The notes beneath the pieces are model-generated. The model had not been told where the DNA came from and made no database searches. It saw only the letters and a list, made by a program, of their open reading frames with translations. Shown in pieces: positions 33,771 through 43,792 of a DNA stretch of 64,000 nt. The translations under genes and the position numbers were made by a program. This DNA comes from Enterococcus pallens ATCC BAA-351 (GTDB lineage: Bacteria > Bacillota > Bacilli > Lactobacillales > Enterococcaceae): assembly GCF_000407485.1 (NCBI RefSeq), contig NZ_ASWD01000003.1:558001-622000 (forward strand), in the 5' to 3' direction. Each line of letters begins with the position of its first letter. Within the stretch, counting starts at the first letter, position 1.

Positions 33771-35615
33771 TTATTGCCCTTTCAGCAATGATTCTGCAAT
33801 TAGCGAACAATAAGGAATAATTCCCTCAGGATTAGGGTGTACCTGGTCATCATAGAACCAACCCGGTTGACTGCTACTGTAGTTATACCAATCGATTAGC
33901 GTAATATTTTTGTATTTTTCAGCCATTTCGCTAAGCTTCTGGTTCACTTCATTTTGCCAGCGTTGTGTTGGTACGTGAACGTTTAAAACAAACACACGTC
34001 GTTTGGTTCCAATGACCTTCATCATTTGATCAAACTCTTCGTCAGTAAAAGGTCCATTAGTTCCTAAACTTAGCAAGACATTATCCTCTAGTTGTTTTTT
34101 ATCTTTCAAGGCTTGCAATAATGGTGGACTATCCTCTACTTGACGACCAACTTCTCCATCAATAATCATTTTAGGAAAAATCTCTTTTAAACCACTGGCA
34201 CCAGCTAAAAGTACCGAATCACCAAAAGCCGTAACGGGCATATTTTCAGCTTTAGTTATTTGTCGGTTGGTTAAATTATATTTTTCAGCCATATCAGTTC
34301 CTTCACCACTTGTTTCAGTAGTTTCAGTAGAAGACTGCGTCTTTTGTGCTTCCTTCTGGTTGGCTTCAATCTGCTTTTGCAGTTCTTGCTGATTCGCATC
34401 CACTTGATTAGTTGGTGCTATTGCAATACCAATTAAAGCGATCACTATCACTAATGAAGTCGATAAAAAAACGATCTTTTCTTTACTCTTCAATGGCGCT
34501 TGCACCCAAGTTTTTAATTTAGCAAATAAACCTCGATAATTGAAGAAACGCATTGGCTTTTCAACAAAACGATAGGAAAGCTCAGTAATTAGTAAAATTA
34601 AAACAATTTCAATTATCGTATGAAGTACCAAATGATCGGCCACATTAAACTTCGCCTCATAAAAAATCATGATTGGAAACTGATAAAGATAAATCCCATA
34701 ACTTCGCTTTCCAAGCCACGTAAATACAGGATTAGTCAACCATTTGTTTAAACTTGCACCTGGATGCGCTGTAATTGCTACTAGCACAACACAGATTAAG
34801 CTAATTAAAAACATCCCACCATAATATAAAAAAGTAGTTCCGTCATTCAAAAACAAAAAGGCGGCGATAAGAAGAAATAAAGAACCGAGGCCTATACTAT
34901 TTAATACTTTTTTTGCTTGTTTAGGAATTTGAGATTTTAATCGTGTACTAGGCCAAATAAATGCTAAGCTTGAGCCCATCAGGATTGAAAATAATCTTGT
35001 ATCCGTTCCATAATAAACCCGCGTAGGATCTTGTCCTGGCGTAAACAAAATGGCCATCCAAATAGCTGAAATCAATGCGGCTACAGAGACTGTAATATAA
35101 ATCTTTCCTCGATTTTTTACTAGCTTCATTAATAAAATAAAAATAATCGGCCAGAATAAATAATTTTGGGCTTCCACTGCCAATGACCAAATGTGAGTAA
35201 ACGGAGACTCTCCCGCAAAACGATCAAAATAAGAAAGTCCATGCTTAATCTGCCACCAATTGTTTACATACAATAAACTACTGACTACATTCCCACGAAG
35301 ATTGTTTAATAAATTACGTTGGAACAAAGTGATATAAGCAGAAGAAGCAATCAGCATAGTTACCAGCGCAGGATATAACCGCTTCATTCTTCGTATATAA
35401 AATTTTCCTAACCTTATTTTGCCATTTTGTTTCCATTCTTGAACTAATAAATCAGTAATCAGGTATCCTGAAACAACAAAAAATACTGGAACACCTAAAA
35501 ATCCTCCCCGCATTTGAGAAGGCAGCAAGTGATACAAAATGACTCCAATCACTGCCAACGATCGAAGTCCATCAAACCCAGTTATATAGCGACTATTCTT
35601 CAGTCTTTTTCCCAT
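33771..35615 (-). CDS. oatA: OatA-like peptidoglycan O-acetyltransferase
   Basis: 614 residues from ATG 35615 behind GGAAAG. Residues 1-400 form a membrane acyltransferase-3 domain with about ten to eleven helices: ITGFDGLRSLAVIGVILYHL with the essential His near residue 28, and GVPVFFVVSGYLITDLL near 42. A Gln/Glu/Thr-rich linker (410-450) leads to an extracellular SGNH esterase domain: FGDSVLLAG near 463, GTNGPFTDEEF near 520, and DQVHPNPEG near 593, so the Ser, Asn, Asp and His are present. This is the architecture of OatA, which O-acetylates N-acetylmuramic acid and confers lysozyme resistance. A single gene. Confidence 0.85.
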   Translation of the reverse strand: MGKRLKNSRYITGFDGLRSLAVIGVILYHLLPSQMRGGFLGVPVFFVVSGYLITDLLVQEWKQNGKIRLGKFYIRRMKRLYPALVTMLIASSAYITLFQRNLLNNLRGNVVSSLLYVNNWWQIKHGLSYFDRFAGESPFTHIWSLAVEAQNYLFWPIIFILLMKLVKNRGKIYITVSVAALISAIWMAILFTPGQDPTRVYYGTDTRLFSILMGSSLAFIWPSTRLKSQIPKQAKKVLNSIGLGSLFLLIAAFLFLNDGTTFLYYGGMFLISLICVVLVAITAHPGASLNKWLTNPVFTWLGKRSYGIYLYQFPIMIFYEAKFNVADHLVLHTIIEIVLILLITELSYRFVEKPMRFFNYRGLFAKLKTWVQAPLKSKEKIVFLSTSLVIVIALIGIAIAPTNQVDANQQELQKQIEANQKEAQKTQSSTETTETSGEGTDMAEKYNLTNRQITKAENMPVTAFGDSVLLAGASGLKEIFPKMIIDGEVGRQVEDSPPLLQALKDKKQLEDNVLLSLGTNGPFTDEEFDQMMKVIGTKRRVFVLNVHVPTQRWQNEVNQKLSEMAEKYKNITLIDWYNYSSSQPGWFYDDQVHPNPEGIIPYCSLIAESLLKGQ

Positions 35616-35650
35616 TTTTACTTTCCAACTTTACTTTAGAATCAAATTAA

Positions 35651-35679
35651 ACTATACGTTCTATTCTTTCAAAGTGCAA
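35651..35679 (-). promoter_or_regulatory. Promoter of the oatA-like gene
   Basis: TTGCAC (35679-35674), 17-nt spacer, TATAGT (35656-35651) on the minus strand. Confidence 0.7.
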
Positions 35680-35925
35680 GAGGTATCTCAGAAAATAAAC
35701 ATTTCCTAAAATTTGTTTATCTAAAAAAATTATCGAACTTGTCTTGTTACTTTCATAGATTTTACAGCAATAAATGTTTCACTAAAAACCATAGCATAAA
35801 TCGAAATAAAAAGAAAATCCATACTTCCTCAAATATTCAACTACTGTATCATCGAAAAATTGCCTTAGTTCTGAGAAAAAACCTCTAGTAAATGAGTATA
35901 TTCCATAAACTTATTCTATTTTATA
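35680..35925. other. AT-rich spacer between yitT terminator and oatA promoter
   Basis: About 250 bases without coding frame, repeat or recognisable RNA. Confidence 0.5.
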
Positions 35926-35955
35926 CAAAAAAAAAGCGAGGCAACAGCCCCGCTT
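35926..35955 (-). terminator. Terminator of the YitT-family gene
   Basis: AAGCGGGGC/GCCTCGCTT stem (one G-U pair) with a 4-nt loop and nine T on the minus strand. The stem overlaps the stop codon. Confidence 0.88.
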
Positions 35956-36832
35956 AGTCTAAGGATTCTTCATAAAATCGTCCCATGATACGAACATTTT
36001 CGGAGATGCTAACGAAAGCTCCCGGATCTGTTTCTCTCATAATGTTTTCTAGTTGTGGCAATTCAAAACGTGTAACAACGGTGAATAGCACCGTCTGTTT
36101 GTCATGCTTATATGCTCCTTCTGCTTCGTTAATTATCGTAATCCCTCTTCGCATACTCTCCTGAATACCATTAATAACTTTATCGGGGCATTTAGTAACA
36201 ATCATCACCTGCATTTTGCGCTGTTTAGTATATAGTGCATCGGTGAGCTTTCCGCTCATAAAAATAGACAAGGCTGAGTAAAACATATATTGCCAGCCAA
36301 ACAAAATTCCAGCAATCAGCATAATCATTACATTAAAGATAATTGAGATGGAACCTACCGAGCGCCCTGTCTTTTTACGAATCGTAATACTCAAAATATC
36401 AAGTCCACCCGAAGATAGTCCATTTTTCAAAGCAAACCCAATCCCCACTCCCATTATAGCTCCACCAAAAATAGCACAAATAATAGGATCATTCGTTAAC
36501 TGTGTCTCTGGTATGATATGCATAAAAAAGGAAGTCAAAAAGACTGTCACAAATGTAAAAATCGTAAATTTATGACCTATTTTAAACCAAGCTAAAATAA
36601 ACAATGGAATATTCAATGCAAACAGCGTAATCGAAACTGGTATAGTATGTCCAAGCCATTGATGAGATAAGGTAGTCAATATTTGAGCAAATCCAGTTAA
36701 TCCACTAGAATAAATATTCCCTGGCTGATAAAAGAAATTGACAGCGATGGAAGCTAAGAATGCATAAACAACGGCAACAGACAAACGGGTAGCAAAATCA
36801 TGATACGGCCAACCCTCTATCTTTTTTTTCAT
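35954..36832 (-). CDS. YitT-family membrane protein (DUF161/DUF2179)
   Basis: 292 residues from ATG 36832. The frame extends to 36901, but a TATAAT on the minus strand (36874-36869) falls inside that extension, which favours the inner start; its ribosome site (AGAGG at 12 nt) is only fair. About five membrane helices (20-200) include NFFYQPGNIYSSGLTGFAQI and GLSSGGLDILSITIRKKTG, and a C-terminal soluble DUF2179 domain (215-292) begins VMIVTKCPDKVI. The family is widespread in Firmicutes; transport of an unknown substrate is suspected but unproven. It follows aspS after a terminator. Confidence 0.85.
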   Translation of the reverse strand: MKKKIEGWPYHDFATRLSVAVVYAFLASIAVNFFYQPGNIYSSGLTGFAQILTTLSHQWLGHTIPVSITLFALNIPLFILAWFKIGHKFTIFTFVTVFLTSFFMHIIPETQLTNDPIICAIFGGAIMGVGIGFALKNGLSSGGLDILSITIRKKTGRSVGSISIIFNVMIMLIAGILFGWQYMFYSALSIFMSGKLTDALYTKQRKMQVMIVTKCPDKVINGIQESMRRGITIINEAEGAYKHDKQTVLFTVVTRFELPQLENIMRETDPGAFVSISENVRIMGRFYEESLD

Positions 36833-36892
36833 TTTATTTAAAGGCCTCTTTTCCGCAAATTCATACACATTATACGGGGTTTCATAATAAAA

Positions 36893-36920
36893 AGAAAGCA
36901 CCCTCCAAAAGAGCGTGCTT
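36893..36920 (-). terminator. Terminator of hisS-aspS
   Basis: AAGCACGCTC/GAGGGTGCTT stem with one mismatch and a 5-nt loop, followed by TTCTTTTT on the minus strand. It lies 14 nt past the aspS stop. Confidence 0.78.
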
Positions 36921-36934
36921 ATCTTAGAATATTC

Positions 36935-38707
36935 TTAGTCTTCTACATTTGTAGTGTTAATGCTTAACTCATACAGCTGCAATGGTGATACTGTACTTGG
37001 AGCATCTGACATTGGATCAGCAGCCTTACCATTTTTCGGAAAGGCAATGACTTCACGAATGTTGTCTTCACCAGCTAATAACATCGCAAAACGATCTAAA
37101 CCTAAAGCGATTCCTCCAATTGGTGGGAAACCGTAATCTAATGATTCCAGCAAGAATCCAAATTGCTCATTAGCAGATTCGCGCGTAAAGCCTAATGTTT
37201 CGAAAACTTGTTCTTGTAATTCACGGGTATGGATACGTAATGATCCACCACCTAATTCGTAGCCGTTTAAGACAATATCATAAGCTTGAGCATAAACTTT
37301 TTCTGGATGATCCTTCAAGTTTGCAATGTCTTCATCGTTAGGCATAGTGAATGGATGATGTGCAGAAACATATCGCCCTAACTCTTGGTCATATTCAAAC
37401 TGAGGCCAATTTACTACCCATAAATAATTGAATTTGCTCTCATCAATTAAGCCTAGTTCTTTTCCGACCTTCGAGCGCACAGCACCTAAAGCTGTTACTG
37501 CCGTTAAGAATTGATCAGCAGCAAACATTAGCACATCGCCTGCTTCAGCTTTCATCGCTGCTTTAAGATCATCCGCAACTCCATCCATGAATTTTGCAAT
37601 CGGTCCAGTTAGCTCACCGTTTTCATCCACTTTAATCCAAGCTAATCCTTTAGCTCCGAACTGACCAACAAACTGGCCTAGGCGATCTAACTCTTTACGA
37701 GAATATTTGTCTGCAGCGCCTTTAGCATTTAAGGCTTTCACTACTCCCCTGTTGTCTGTAGCCATGCGGAACACTTTAAAATCTGTTGCGGCAGCAATTT
37801 CCGTTACATCAATCAACTCCATTTCAAAACGAGTATCAGGTTTGTCAGAACCATAACGCTCCATTGCCTCATCCCAAGTAATACGTGGGAAAGGTAGAGT
37901 CACTTCAATATTTAAAAGATCCTTCATTACTTGAGCAATCATGTTTTCAGTGTATTCTTGAATTTCTTCTGCTGTTAAAAAGCTAGTTTCAATATCAATC
38001 TGAGTAAATTCAGGTTGTCGATCTCCACGCAAATCTTCATCGCGGAAACAACGAACAATTTGATAATAACGATCAAAACCAGCTGTCATTAACAATTGTT
38101 TCAAAATTTGCGGTGATTGCGGTAACGCATAAAAATGACCCGGGTGAACACGTGATGGTACTAAATAATCCCGAGCTCCTTCTGGTGTTGATTTTGCCAG
38201 ATAAGGTGTTTCAATATCTAAGAAATCATTGTTATCTAGGAAATTACGAACCGATTGAGTCAAACGATGACGCAGCATAATGTTTTGAGTCATTTTCGGA
38301 CGACGTAAATCCATGTAGCGATATTTCAAGCGGACCTCATCACTAATATTCTGGTCATCTTCAATTGAAAATGGCGGAGTTTTTGCCTCGTTGAGGATAA
38401 CGATTTCTTCTCCTTTAATTTCAAAATCACCAGTAGTCATTTTAGGATTTACAGAGTTGTTATCTCGACGAATCACTGTTCCTGTAATTTCAACAACATA
38501 TTCACTACGGCATTGGTCAGCAACTTCCCAAGCAGCTTTTGATTCTTCTGGATTGAAAACTACTTGAACTACCCCTTCACGGTCACGCAAATCGATAAAG
38601 ATCAAACCACCTAAATCACGACGCTTTTGAACCCATCCTTTCAACGTTACCTTTTTATCCAACCATTGGTCAGAAATTAAACCACAATAAACCGATCTTT
38701 TAGCCAT
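36935..38707 (-). CDS. aspS: Aspartyl-tRNA synthetase
   Basis: 590 residues from ATG 38707 with GAGGAG upstream. Bacterial-type class II enzyme: N-terminal OB fold for the anticodon ([21 protein letters not shown] near residue 28), motif 2 [20 protein letters not shown] near 218, the bacterial GAD insertion (280-420), and motif 3 [13 protein letters not shown] near 530. It charges tRNA-Asp, and possibly tRNA-Asn if the organism uses the indirect amidation route. It starts 40 nt after the hisS stop and is under the same T-box. Confidence 0.97.
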   Translation of the reverse strand: MAKRSVYCGLISDQWLDKKVTLKGWVQKRRDLGGLIFIDLRDREGVVQVVFNPEESKAAWEVADQCRSEYVVEITGTVIRRDNNSVNPKMTTGDFEIKGEEIVILNEAKTPPFSIEDDQNISDEVRLKYRYMDLRRPKMTQNIMLRHRLTQSVRNFLDNNDFLDIETPYLAKSTPEGARDYLVPSRVHPGHFYALPQSPQILKQLLMTAGFDRYYQIVRCFRDEDLRGDRQPEFTQIDIETSFLTAEEIQEYTENMIAQVMKDLLNIEVTLPFPRITWDEAMERYGSDKPDTRFEMELIDVTEIAAATDFKVFRMATDNRGVVKALNAKGAADKYSRKELDRLGQFVGQFGAKGLAWIKVDENGELTGPIAKFMDGVADDLKAAMKAEAGDVLMFAADQFLTAVTALGAVRSKVGKELGLIDESKFNYLWVVNWPQFEYDQELGRYVSAHHPFTMPNDEDIANLKDHPEKVYAQAYDIVLNGYELGGGSLRIHTRELQEQVFETLGFTRESANEQFGFLLESLDYGFPPIGGIALGLDRFAMLLAGEDNIREVIAFPKNGKAADPMSDAPSTVSPLQLYELSINTTNVED

Positions 38708-38747
38708 TATTCTACTCCTCATTCTTTGTAATAAATTTTAATATGAA

Positions 38748-40049
38748 CTAGTCTTCAATAATGAAGGTCATCATCTCATCATAGACCTCATTAAATTGTT
38801 GATATACCTCTTCAAGAGAAAATGTTTTTTCTCTGTGAGATGCTAAAGCTTTTACATTAATCTGGCCTTTTTCTAATTCATCTTCTCCTAAAGTCAGAAC
38901 TAGTTTAGCACCCTGCTTATCTGCAGATTTAAATTGAGCCTTTGCTTTACGTTCCATAAAGTCACGATCCGCTGAATAACCAAATCCACGAATTGCTTGA
39001 ACTACTTTAAGAACCTCCATATTTGTTCTCTCACCAATACCCACTACATATGCATCAAGGTTATTGATGGCAGGAACGAGCACATCTTCTTGTTCTAATG
39101 TCAACAAAATACGTTCAATTCCCATAGCAAAACCAAAACCAGGTACAGCAGGTCCACCAAGCTCCTCTACTAACCCATCGTAACGGCCGCCTCCACAAAT
39201 CGTAGATTGCGCCCCCATTCCTGGAGCATCACTAATTATCTCAAAAATGGTATGAGTATAATAGTCCAGACCACGAACCATGCGATGATCTATTTCAAAA
39301 TCAATTTCTAAATACTTTAAGGTTTCAGTTACAGCATTAAAGTGTTTTTTAGCCGGTTCACTAAGATAATCTAGAATACTAGGTGCATTAACTACAATTG
39401 GTTTATCCTTCTTATCTTTACTATCCAATACCCGCAAAGGATTTTCGTGTAACCGTCGTTTGGAATCTTCACTTAATTCTGCTTCGAAAGGTTCTAGATA
39501 ATCAATCAGTGCCTGACGATAGGCCGCACGTGTTTCTTTATCACCAATTGAATTGATCACCAATCGTATTTTGCGAATTCCTAATTGATTGAAATAGTCC
39601 ATTGCCATTGCCACGATTTCAACATCTAAACTAGGATTTTCACTGCCGAAAGCCTCAATGCCAATTTGGTGAAATTGACGTAACCGCCCCTTTTGTGGAC
39701 GTTCATAGCGAAACATGGGACCGGTGTAATAAACTTTATAAGGTTTCTTGTGTTCTGGCCCAAACAATTTGTTTTCTACATAAGCCCGTACAATGGGTGC
39801 AGTTCCTTCTGGTCGAAGTGTTACATGCCGATCGCCTTTATCTCGGAAATCATACATTTCCTTTGATACAATATCTGTAGTATCTCCCACACTGCGTGCA
39901 ATCACCTCATAATGTTCAAACATGGGTGTACGAATCTCTTGATACTGATAATCACCAAATAGTAAACGAGCAGTTTCTTCCACAAACTGCCACTTTTCAC
40001 TCTCTCCAGGTAAAATATCATTGGTGCCTTTTGGTCGCTGATAATTCAT
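38748..40049 (-). CDS. hisS: Histidyl-tRNA synthetase
   Basis: 433 residues from ATG 40049 with AGAGG upstream; the open frame further back lies in the T-box terminator. Class II synthetase: [13 protein letters not shown] at the N-terminus, motif 1 region [12 protein letters not shown], motif 2 [17 protein letters not shown] near 110, the HisRS signatures LVINSIGD and [12 protein letters not shown] near 260, motif 3 [13 protein letters not shown] near 305, and a C-terminal anticodon-binding domain. First gene of hisS-aspS. Confidence 0.97.
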   Translation of the reverse strand: MNYQRPKGTNDILPGESEKWQFVEETARLLFGDYQYQEIRTPMFEHYEVIARSVGDTTDIVSKEMYDFRDKGDRHVTLRPEGTAPIVRAYVENKLFGPEHKKPYKVYYTGPMFRYERPQKGRLRQFHQIGIEAFGSENPSLDVEIVAMAMDYFNQLGIRKIRLVINSIGDKETRAAYRQALIDYLEPFEAELSEDSKRRLHENPLRVLDSKDKKDKPIVVNAPSILDYLSEPAKKHFNAVTETLKYLEIDFEIDHRMVRGLDYYTHTIFEIISDAPGMGAQSTICGGGRYDGLVEELGGPAVPGFGFAMGIERILLTLEQEDVLVPAINNLDAYVVGIGERTNMEVLKVVQAIRGFGYSADRDFMERKAKAQFKSADKQGAKLVLTLGEDELEKGQINVKALASHREKTFSLEEVYQQFNEVYDEMMTFIIED

Positions 40050-40075
40050 CTTTTTGCCTCTTTTCTTGATTGACG

Positions 40076-40310
40076 TAAAAAAGCCCTTGCTCAGCTGAAC
40101 AAGGGCGAAATAATCGCGGTACCACCTATCTTTGAAAAAGTTTCCTTTTTCCTCTAGCAATTAACGCTTGCGAAACGGAGCGGCTTTGCACGCGCTCATC
40201 TCCAGAATGTCTTTCAGGAACTCGATTTGGAATTGCTCTCAGCCTAGGCAATTCTCTCTGCACCCTCTTCGTTGCTTACTCTTTCTTTCATTGATGTTAA
40301 TTATCATCTT
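40076..40310 (-). promoter_or_regulatory. T-box riboswitch controlling hisS-aspS
   Basis: On the minus strand the leader has the T-box sequence AGGTGGTACCGCG (40127-40115), which pairs with the uncharged tRNA end to form the antiterminator, and a GC-rich terminator hairpin GCCCTTG/CAAGGGC with a T run (about 40106-40076). In stem I, GUUCCUGAAAGACAUUCUGG contains GAC directly overlapping CAU (40211-40207): codons for Asp and His. The leader begins after TTGACT at 40341-40336 with a weak -10 at 17 nt. Confidence 0.92.
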
Positions 40311-40345
40311 TTAAACTACTAAAAAAAGGCTGGGAAGTCAAGGAT

Positions 40346-40380
40346 AAGTGAAAAGAAAAAGCAAGATATTTCACTTTTTT
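40346..40380 (+). terminator. Hairpin upstream of the first aldo/keto reductase gene
   Basis: AAGTGAAA and TTTCACTT arms with a 15-nt loop and a following T run. It could stop stray transcription before the reductase gene or act as an operator. The reductase -10 is probably TACACT at 40393. Confidence 0.4.
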
Positions 40381-40426
40381 TGCATTCCACTTTACACTTA
40401 GTTGAAAGAATAGGAGTGAGAAACTA

Positions 40427-41371
40427 ATGACAGATGTAAGAATAGGTAGATCTCGAGTTTATTCAACAGACTTAGGTTTAGGAACAAATGCAGTTGGTGG
40501 ACATAATTTGTTCCCTGATTTAGATGAAGAACAAGGAAAAGCAGTTGTTCGTTCAGCATTAGATAATGGTATCACATTGTTAGATACCGCCTTTGCTTAT
40601 GGAATTGGCCGCTCAGAAGAATTAATTGGAGAAGTGCTGCAAGAGCCCAACTATGACCGTTCTCGAGTTATTGTTGCCACTAAAGCTGCGCAAGATGTTA
40701 CTAAAAATGATGCTTTGAACAATTCGCCGGAATTTTTAAAGCAAGCTGTTGAGGATGCCCTTAAACGATTACAGACGACTTATATTGATATATTTTATAT
40801 CCATTTTCCAGATGAAAATACTCCTAAAAATAAAGCAATTGCTGCTTTACACGAATTAAAAGAAGCCGGAAAAATTCGTGCAATTGGTGTTTCGAATTTT
40901 TCATTAGAACAACTACAGGAAGCAAATCAAGACTCATACGTAGATGTAGTTGAAGATCAATACAGTCTGTTACACCGCGAAGCTGAAAGCGAACTATTTC
41001 CCTATTTGAAGGAACACCGGATTAGTTTTGTACCATTCTTCCCCCTTGCATCTGGTTTGTTAACGGGTAAATATACTAAAGAAAATGATTTCGACAATTC
41101 AGATATCAGAAATGACAATCCTGACTTTAAAGGTGAACGTTTCAGACAAATTTTGGCAAAGGTTGATTTACTACGTCCGATTGCTGAAACCTACAACGCC
41201 ACAGTTGCTCAACTGGTATTGGCTTGGTACATGAAAAATCCTGCTATCAGCGCCGTAATACCTGGGGCAAAACACCCCGATCAAGTTGAAACAAACGCAA
41301 AAGCTGTCGACATTCGTTTATCAGAAGCAGACTATATTATGATTGATAACATTTTTAAAGACTTAAACTGA
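40427..41371 (+). CDS. Aldo/keto reductase (first of tandem pair)
   Basis: 314 residues from ATG 40427 after GGAGTGA. TIM-barrel aldo/keto reductase: the catalytic tetrad is the Asp and Tyr of LLDTAFAYGIGRSE near residue 50, Lys in VATKAAQ near 84, and His in IFYIHFPDE near 124. The NADPH-binding IPGAKHPDQVETNAKA is near 283. The substrate is unknown; the family reduces carbonyls of sugars, ketones and aldehydes. The next gene is a close paralogue. A terminator follows directly, so the two are separately transcribed. Confidence 0.9.
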   Translation: MTDVRIGRSRVYSTDLGLGTNAVGGHNLFPDLDEEQGKAVVRSALDNGITLLDTAFAYGIGRSEELIGEVLQEPNYDRSRVIVATKAAQDVTKNDALNNSPEFLKQAVEDALKRLQTTYIDIFYIHFPDENTPKNKAIAALHELKEAGKIRAIGVSNFSLEQLQEANQDSYVDVVEDQYSLLHREAESELFPYLKEHRISFVPFFPLASGLLTGKYTKENDFDNSDIRNDNPDFKGERFRQILAKVDLLRPIAETYNATVAQLVLAWYMKNPAISAVIPGAKHPDQVETNAKAVDIRLSEADYIMIDNIFKDLN

Positions 41372-41392
41372 GGCCCTTGTCTCAGTTTTTTT
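41366..41392 (+). terminator. Terminator after the first aldo/keto reductase
   Basis: AACTGAG/CTCAGTT stem, 8-nt loop, then a T run. It overlaps the stop codon. Confidence 0.85.
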
Positions 41393-41400
41393 GTTGCACA

Positions 41401-41446
41401 AAAAAAATAGAAAAAGCAAAGTGGGTATCGCTTTTTCTATTTTTTT
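41401..41446 (+). terminator. Second hairpin after the first aldo/keto reductase
   Basis: AAAATAGAAAAAGC and GCTTTTTCTATTTT arms, long AT-rich stem, 12-nt loop and T run. It may be a backup terminator. Confidence 0.6.
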
Positions 41447-41587
41447 ACTTTAAACTATTATAAAGACCTTCTATGTAAAATAATCGTTGTTATGGGTAAC
41501 GTGCTCAAGTTTAAGTCATCTTCATTAGGAGGCAAATTATTTAGGTTTAAATGATTTAATAATAAAAGTCAAGGAGTGATAGTAGTA

Positions 41588-42523
41588 ATGTCGGAAGTAC
41601 AAATTGGAAAATCTTCAGTATATGCAAGTAAATTAGGCTTAGGAACAAATGCTGTCGGCGGACACAATCTATACCCAAATCTAGACGAAGAAGTTGGGAA
41701 AGAAGTTGTCCGGACTGCTCTTAGAAATGGCGTCACTTTGTTAGATACTGCTTTTTCTTATGGTCGCGGCCGCTCAGAAGAATTAATTGGCGAGGTTTTA
41801 CAGGAAGAGGAATTTGATCGATCCAAAGTTATTATTGCCTCCAAAGCCGCACATGATATGTCTAAAGATGGGGCCTTCAACAATTCTCCAGCGTTCCTTA
41901 AAAAGGCAGTCGAAGAATCATTGAAACGCTTGCAAACGGACTATTTAGATATCTTTTACATTCACTTTCCTGATGAAACTACTCCTAAGAATGAAGCAGT
42001 AGCTGCTTTGTATGAATTAAAACAAGCGGGCAAAATAAAGGCTATTGGCGTTTCAAATTTTTCATTAGAACAATTGAAGGAAGCCAATCAAGATGGTCAT
42101 GTTGATGTGATTGAAGAACGATACAGCTTAATTCATCGAGAACACGAAGATACCTTGTTTCCTTATTTGAAAGAACAACAAATTACTTTTGTTCCTTATT
42201 ACCCGTTAGATTCTGGCTTATTAACTGGAAAATACGAAAAAGAAACTGTATTCGACGATAGCGATCTTCGCAGCAAAAATCCGGATTTTAAAGGGGAACG
42301 CTTTAAAGAAATTATTGGTAAAGTTGATCATTTAAAACCAATAGCTCAAAAATATAAAGTATCAGTAACACAGCTAGTTTTAGCTTGGTATATGAAACAT
42401 CCGGTAATGGGTGTTGTAATTCCGGGAGCGAAGCGGCCTGAGCAGGTAGAAAGCAACGCTAAAGCAATTGACGTAGAACTTTCAAAAACTGATTTTGATC
42501 ACATCGATCAATTATTCCAATAA
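41588..42523 (+). CDS. Aldo/keto reductase (second of tandem pair)
   Basis: 311 residues from ATG 41588 behind AAGGAGTGAT; the open frame 4 codons earlier starts inside the ribosome site. It has the same tetrad ([28 protein letters not shown]) and cofactor motif ([16 protein letters not shown]) as its upstream neighbour and is identical at roughly two residues in three, so the pair arose by tandem duplication. Differences lie mainly in the loops after the Tyr and around residues 180-240, so substrate preference may differ. Confidence 0.9.
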   Translation: MSEVQIGKSSVYASKLGLGTNAVGGHNLYPNLDEEVGKEVVRTALRNGVTLLDTAFSYGRGRSEELIGEVLQEEEFDRSKVIIASKAAHDMSKDGAFNNSPAFLKKAVEESLKRLQTDYLDIFYIHFPDETTPKNEAVAALYELKQAGKIKAIGVSNFSLEQLKEANQDGHVDVIEERYSLIHREHEDTLFPYLKEQQITFVPYYPLDSGLLTGKYEKETVFDDSDLRSKNPDFKGERFKEIIGKVDHLKPIAQKYKVSVTQLVLAWYMKHPVMGVVIPGAKRPEQVESNAKAIDVELSKTDFDHIDQLFQ

Positions 42524-42535
42524 TTAGACATACAA

Positions 42536-42592
42536 AAGACTCTTTACCTCCTTTAATCGTTAGCTTTAACGAAAAGAGGCAAAGAGCCTTTT
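42536..42592. terminator. Bidirectional terminator between reductase and D-2-hydroxyacid dehydrogenase genes
   Basis: Outer arms AAGACTCTTTACCTC and GAGGCAAAGAGCCTTTTT with an inner CGTTA/TAACG hairpin. A and T runs flank both ends. Confidence 0.75.
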
Positions 42593-42621
42593 TGCAACCA
42601 ATAATCACTATTCTATTTTTC

Positions 42622-43581
42622 TTAGTTTACTACATTTTGCGGCTGACCATTAAGAAATCCAGACAAATTATCCACCGCGATCCCCATCAAGCGTTCACGA
42701 GTTTCTACTGGAGCCCAAGCAATGTGAGGCGTGATAATACAGTTTTTTGCCTGAAGCAACGGATTATCTGATTGAATAGGTTCGGTCGAAACTACATCAA
42801 CACCCGCAGCTGCGATTTTCCCAGTATTCAAGGCCTCAGCAACAGCAGCTTCATCCAACAATCCTCCACGAGCTGTATTTAACAAAATTACGCCATCTTT
42901 CATTTTAGCAATAGCGGATCGATTGATCATTTCAGTAGTATCCTTAGTTTGAGGTACATGCAGACTGATCACATCTGAGCGTTGGTATAACTCGTTCAAA
43001 GAAACCTGAGCTGCCCATTCCTCGGCTTCTTTCGGTCGATGATTGGCGTAGATAACTGTCATATTCATTGCATGAGCAATTCTAGCGGTAGCTTGGGCTA
43101 TCGCACCATAACCTATTAAACCAAAAGTTTTGCCCCTCAATTCCATTAAAGGTGTTTTGGTATACATAAAATCGACACTATTTTGCCAATCGCCAGCATG
43201 TACCGATCGATTGTGTAGCCCCACCTGGCTAGTGATCTCCAATAATAAAGCAAACGTAAATTGGGCAACTGCTTCAGTTCCATAAGACGGAATATTAGTT
43301 ACCACAATTCCTCTCTCACCGGCTGCTTGAGTATCCACCACATTATAACCTGTAGCAATCACACCAATATATTGAACCTTAGGTGTTTGAGCTAAAACTG
43401 TTTCGTCAATCGGTGTTTTGTTGGTAATAACCACTTCTGCTTCACCAATCCGCTGAATAATTTCTGATGTATTGGTATAGGAAGTTCGATCATAAACAGT
43501 AATCTCTCCGAACTGCTCAAATCCTTCCCAAGTTAAATCTCCAGGGTTTAACGCATAACCATCTAATACTACAATTTTCAT
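42622..43581 (-). CDS. D-2-hydroxyacid dehydrogenase family protein
   Basis: 319 residues from ATG 43581 with GAGGAGGA upstream. NAD-binding Rossmann motif GLIGYGAIAQATARIA near residue 148, catalytic residues in LLNTARGGLLDEAA near 230 (Arg), the Glu near 262, and His in ITPHIAWAP near 287. It resembles the glycerate/hydroxypyruvate reductase branch more than the D-lactate dehydrogenase branch, but substrate specificity is not certain. A single gene between terminators. Confidence 0.88.
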   Translation of the reverse strand: MKIVVLDGYALNPGDLTWEGFEQFGEITVYDRTSYTNTSEIIQRIGEAEVVITNKTPIDETVLAQTPKVQYIGVIATGYNVVDTQAAGERGIVVTNIPSYGTEAVAQFTFALLLEITSQVGLHNRSVHAGDWQNSVDFMYTKTPLMELRGKTFGLIGYGAIAQATARIAHAMNMTVIYANHRPKEAEEWAAQVSLNELYQRSDVISLHVPQTKDTTEMINRSAIAKMKDGVILLNTARGGLLDEAAVAEALNTGKIAAAGVDVVSTEPIQSDNPLLQAKNCIITPHIAWAPVETRERLMGIAVDNLSGFLNGQPQNVVN

Positions 43582-43792
43582 AAACATCCTCCTCATAATA
43601 AACTAAAAAGAGCTTGAGTTAATAACCAACTAAGATCATTATCTCAAACTCTCAATTAAAAGTCCGTTTAGAAACTTGCTTCAGCGGGAGTTAAAAATTT
43701 TCGCACTGTCTACTTATTGTTTGCGGCTGATTTTTCGAACAGGTGTTGAAGGAATTTTTATATATTAAAGCAGTTTCTTTACGGAAGCTTTC

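Noticed and set aside
40100-40160. hisS starting at 40160
   Set aside because: The extension is T-box leader and terminator sequence.
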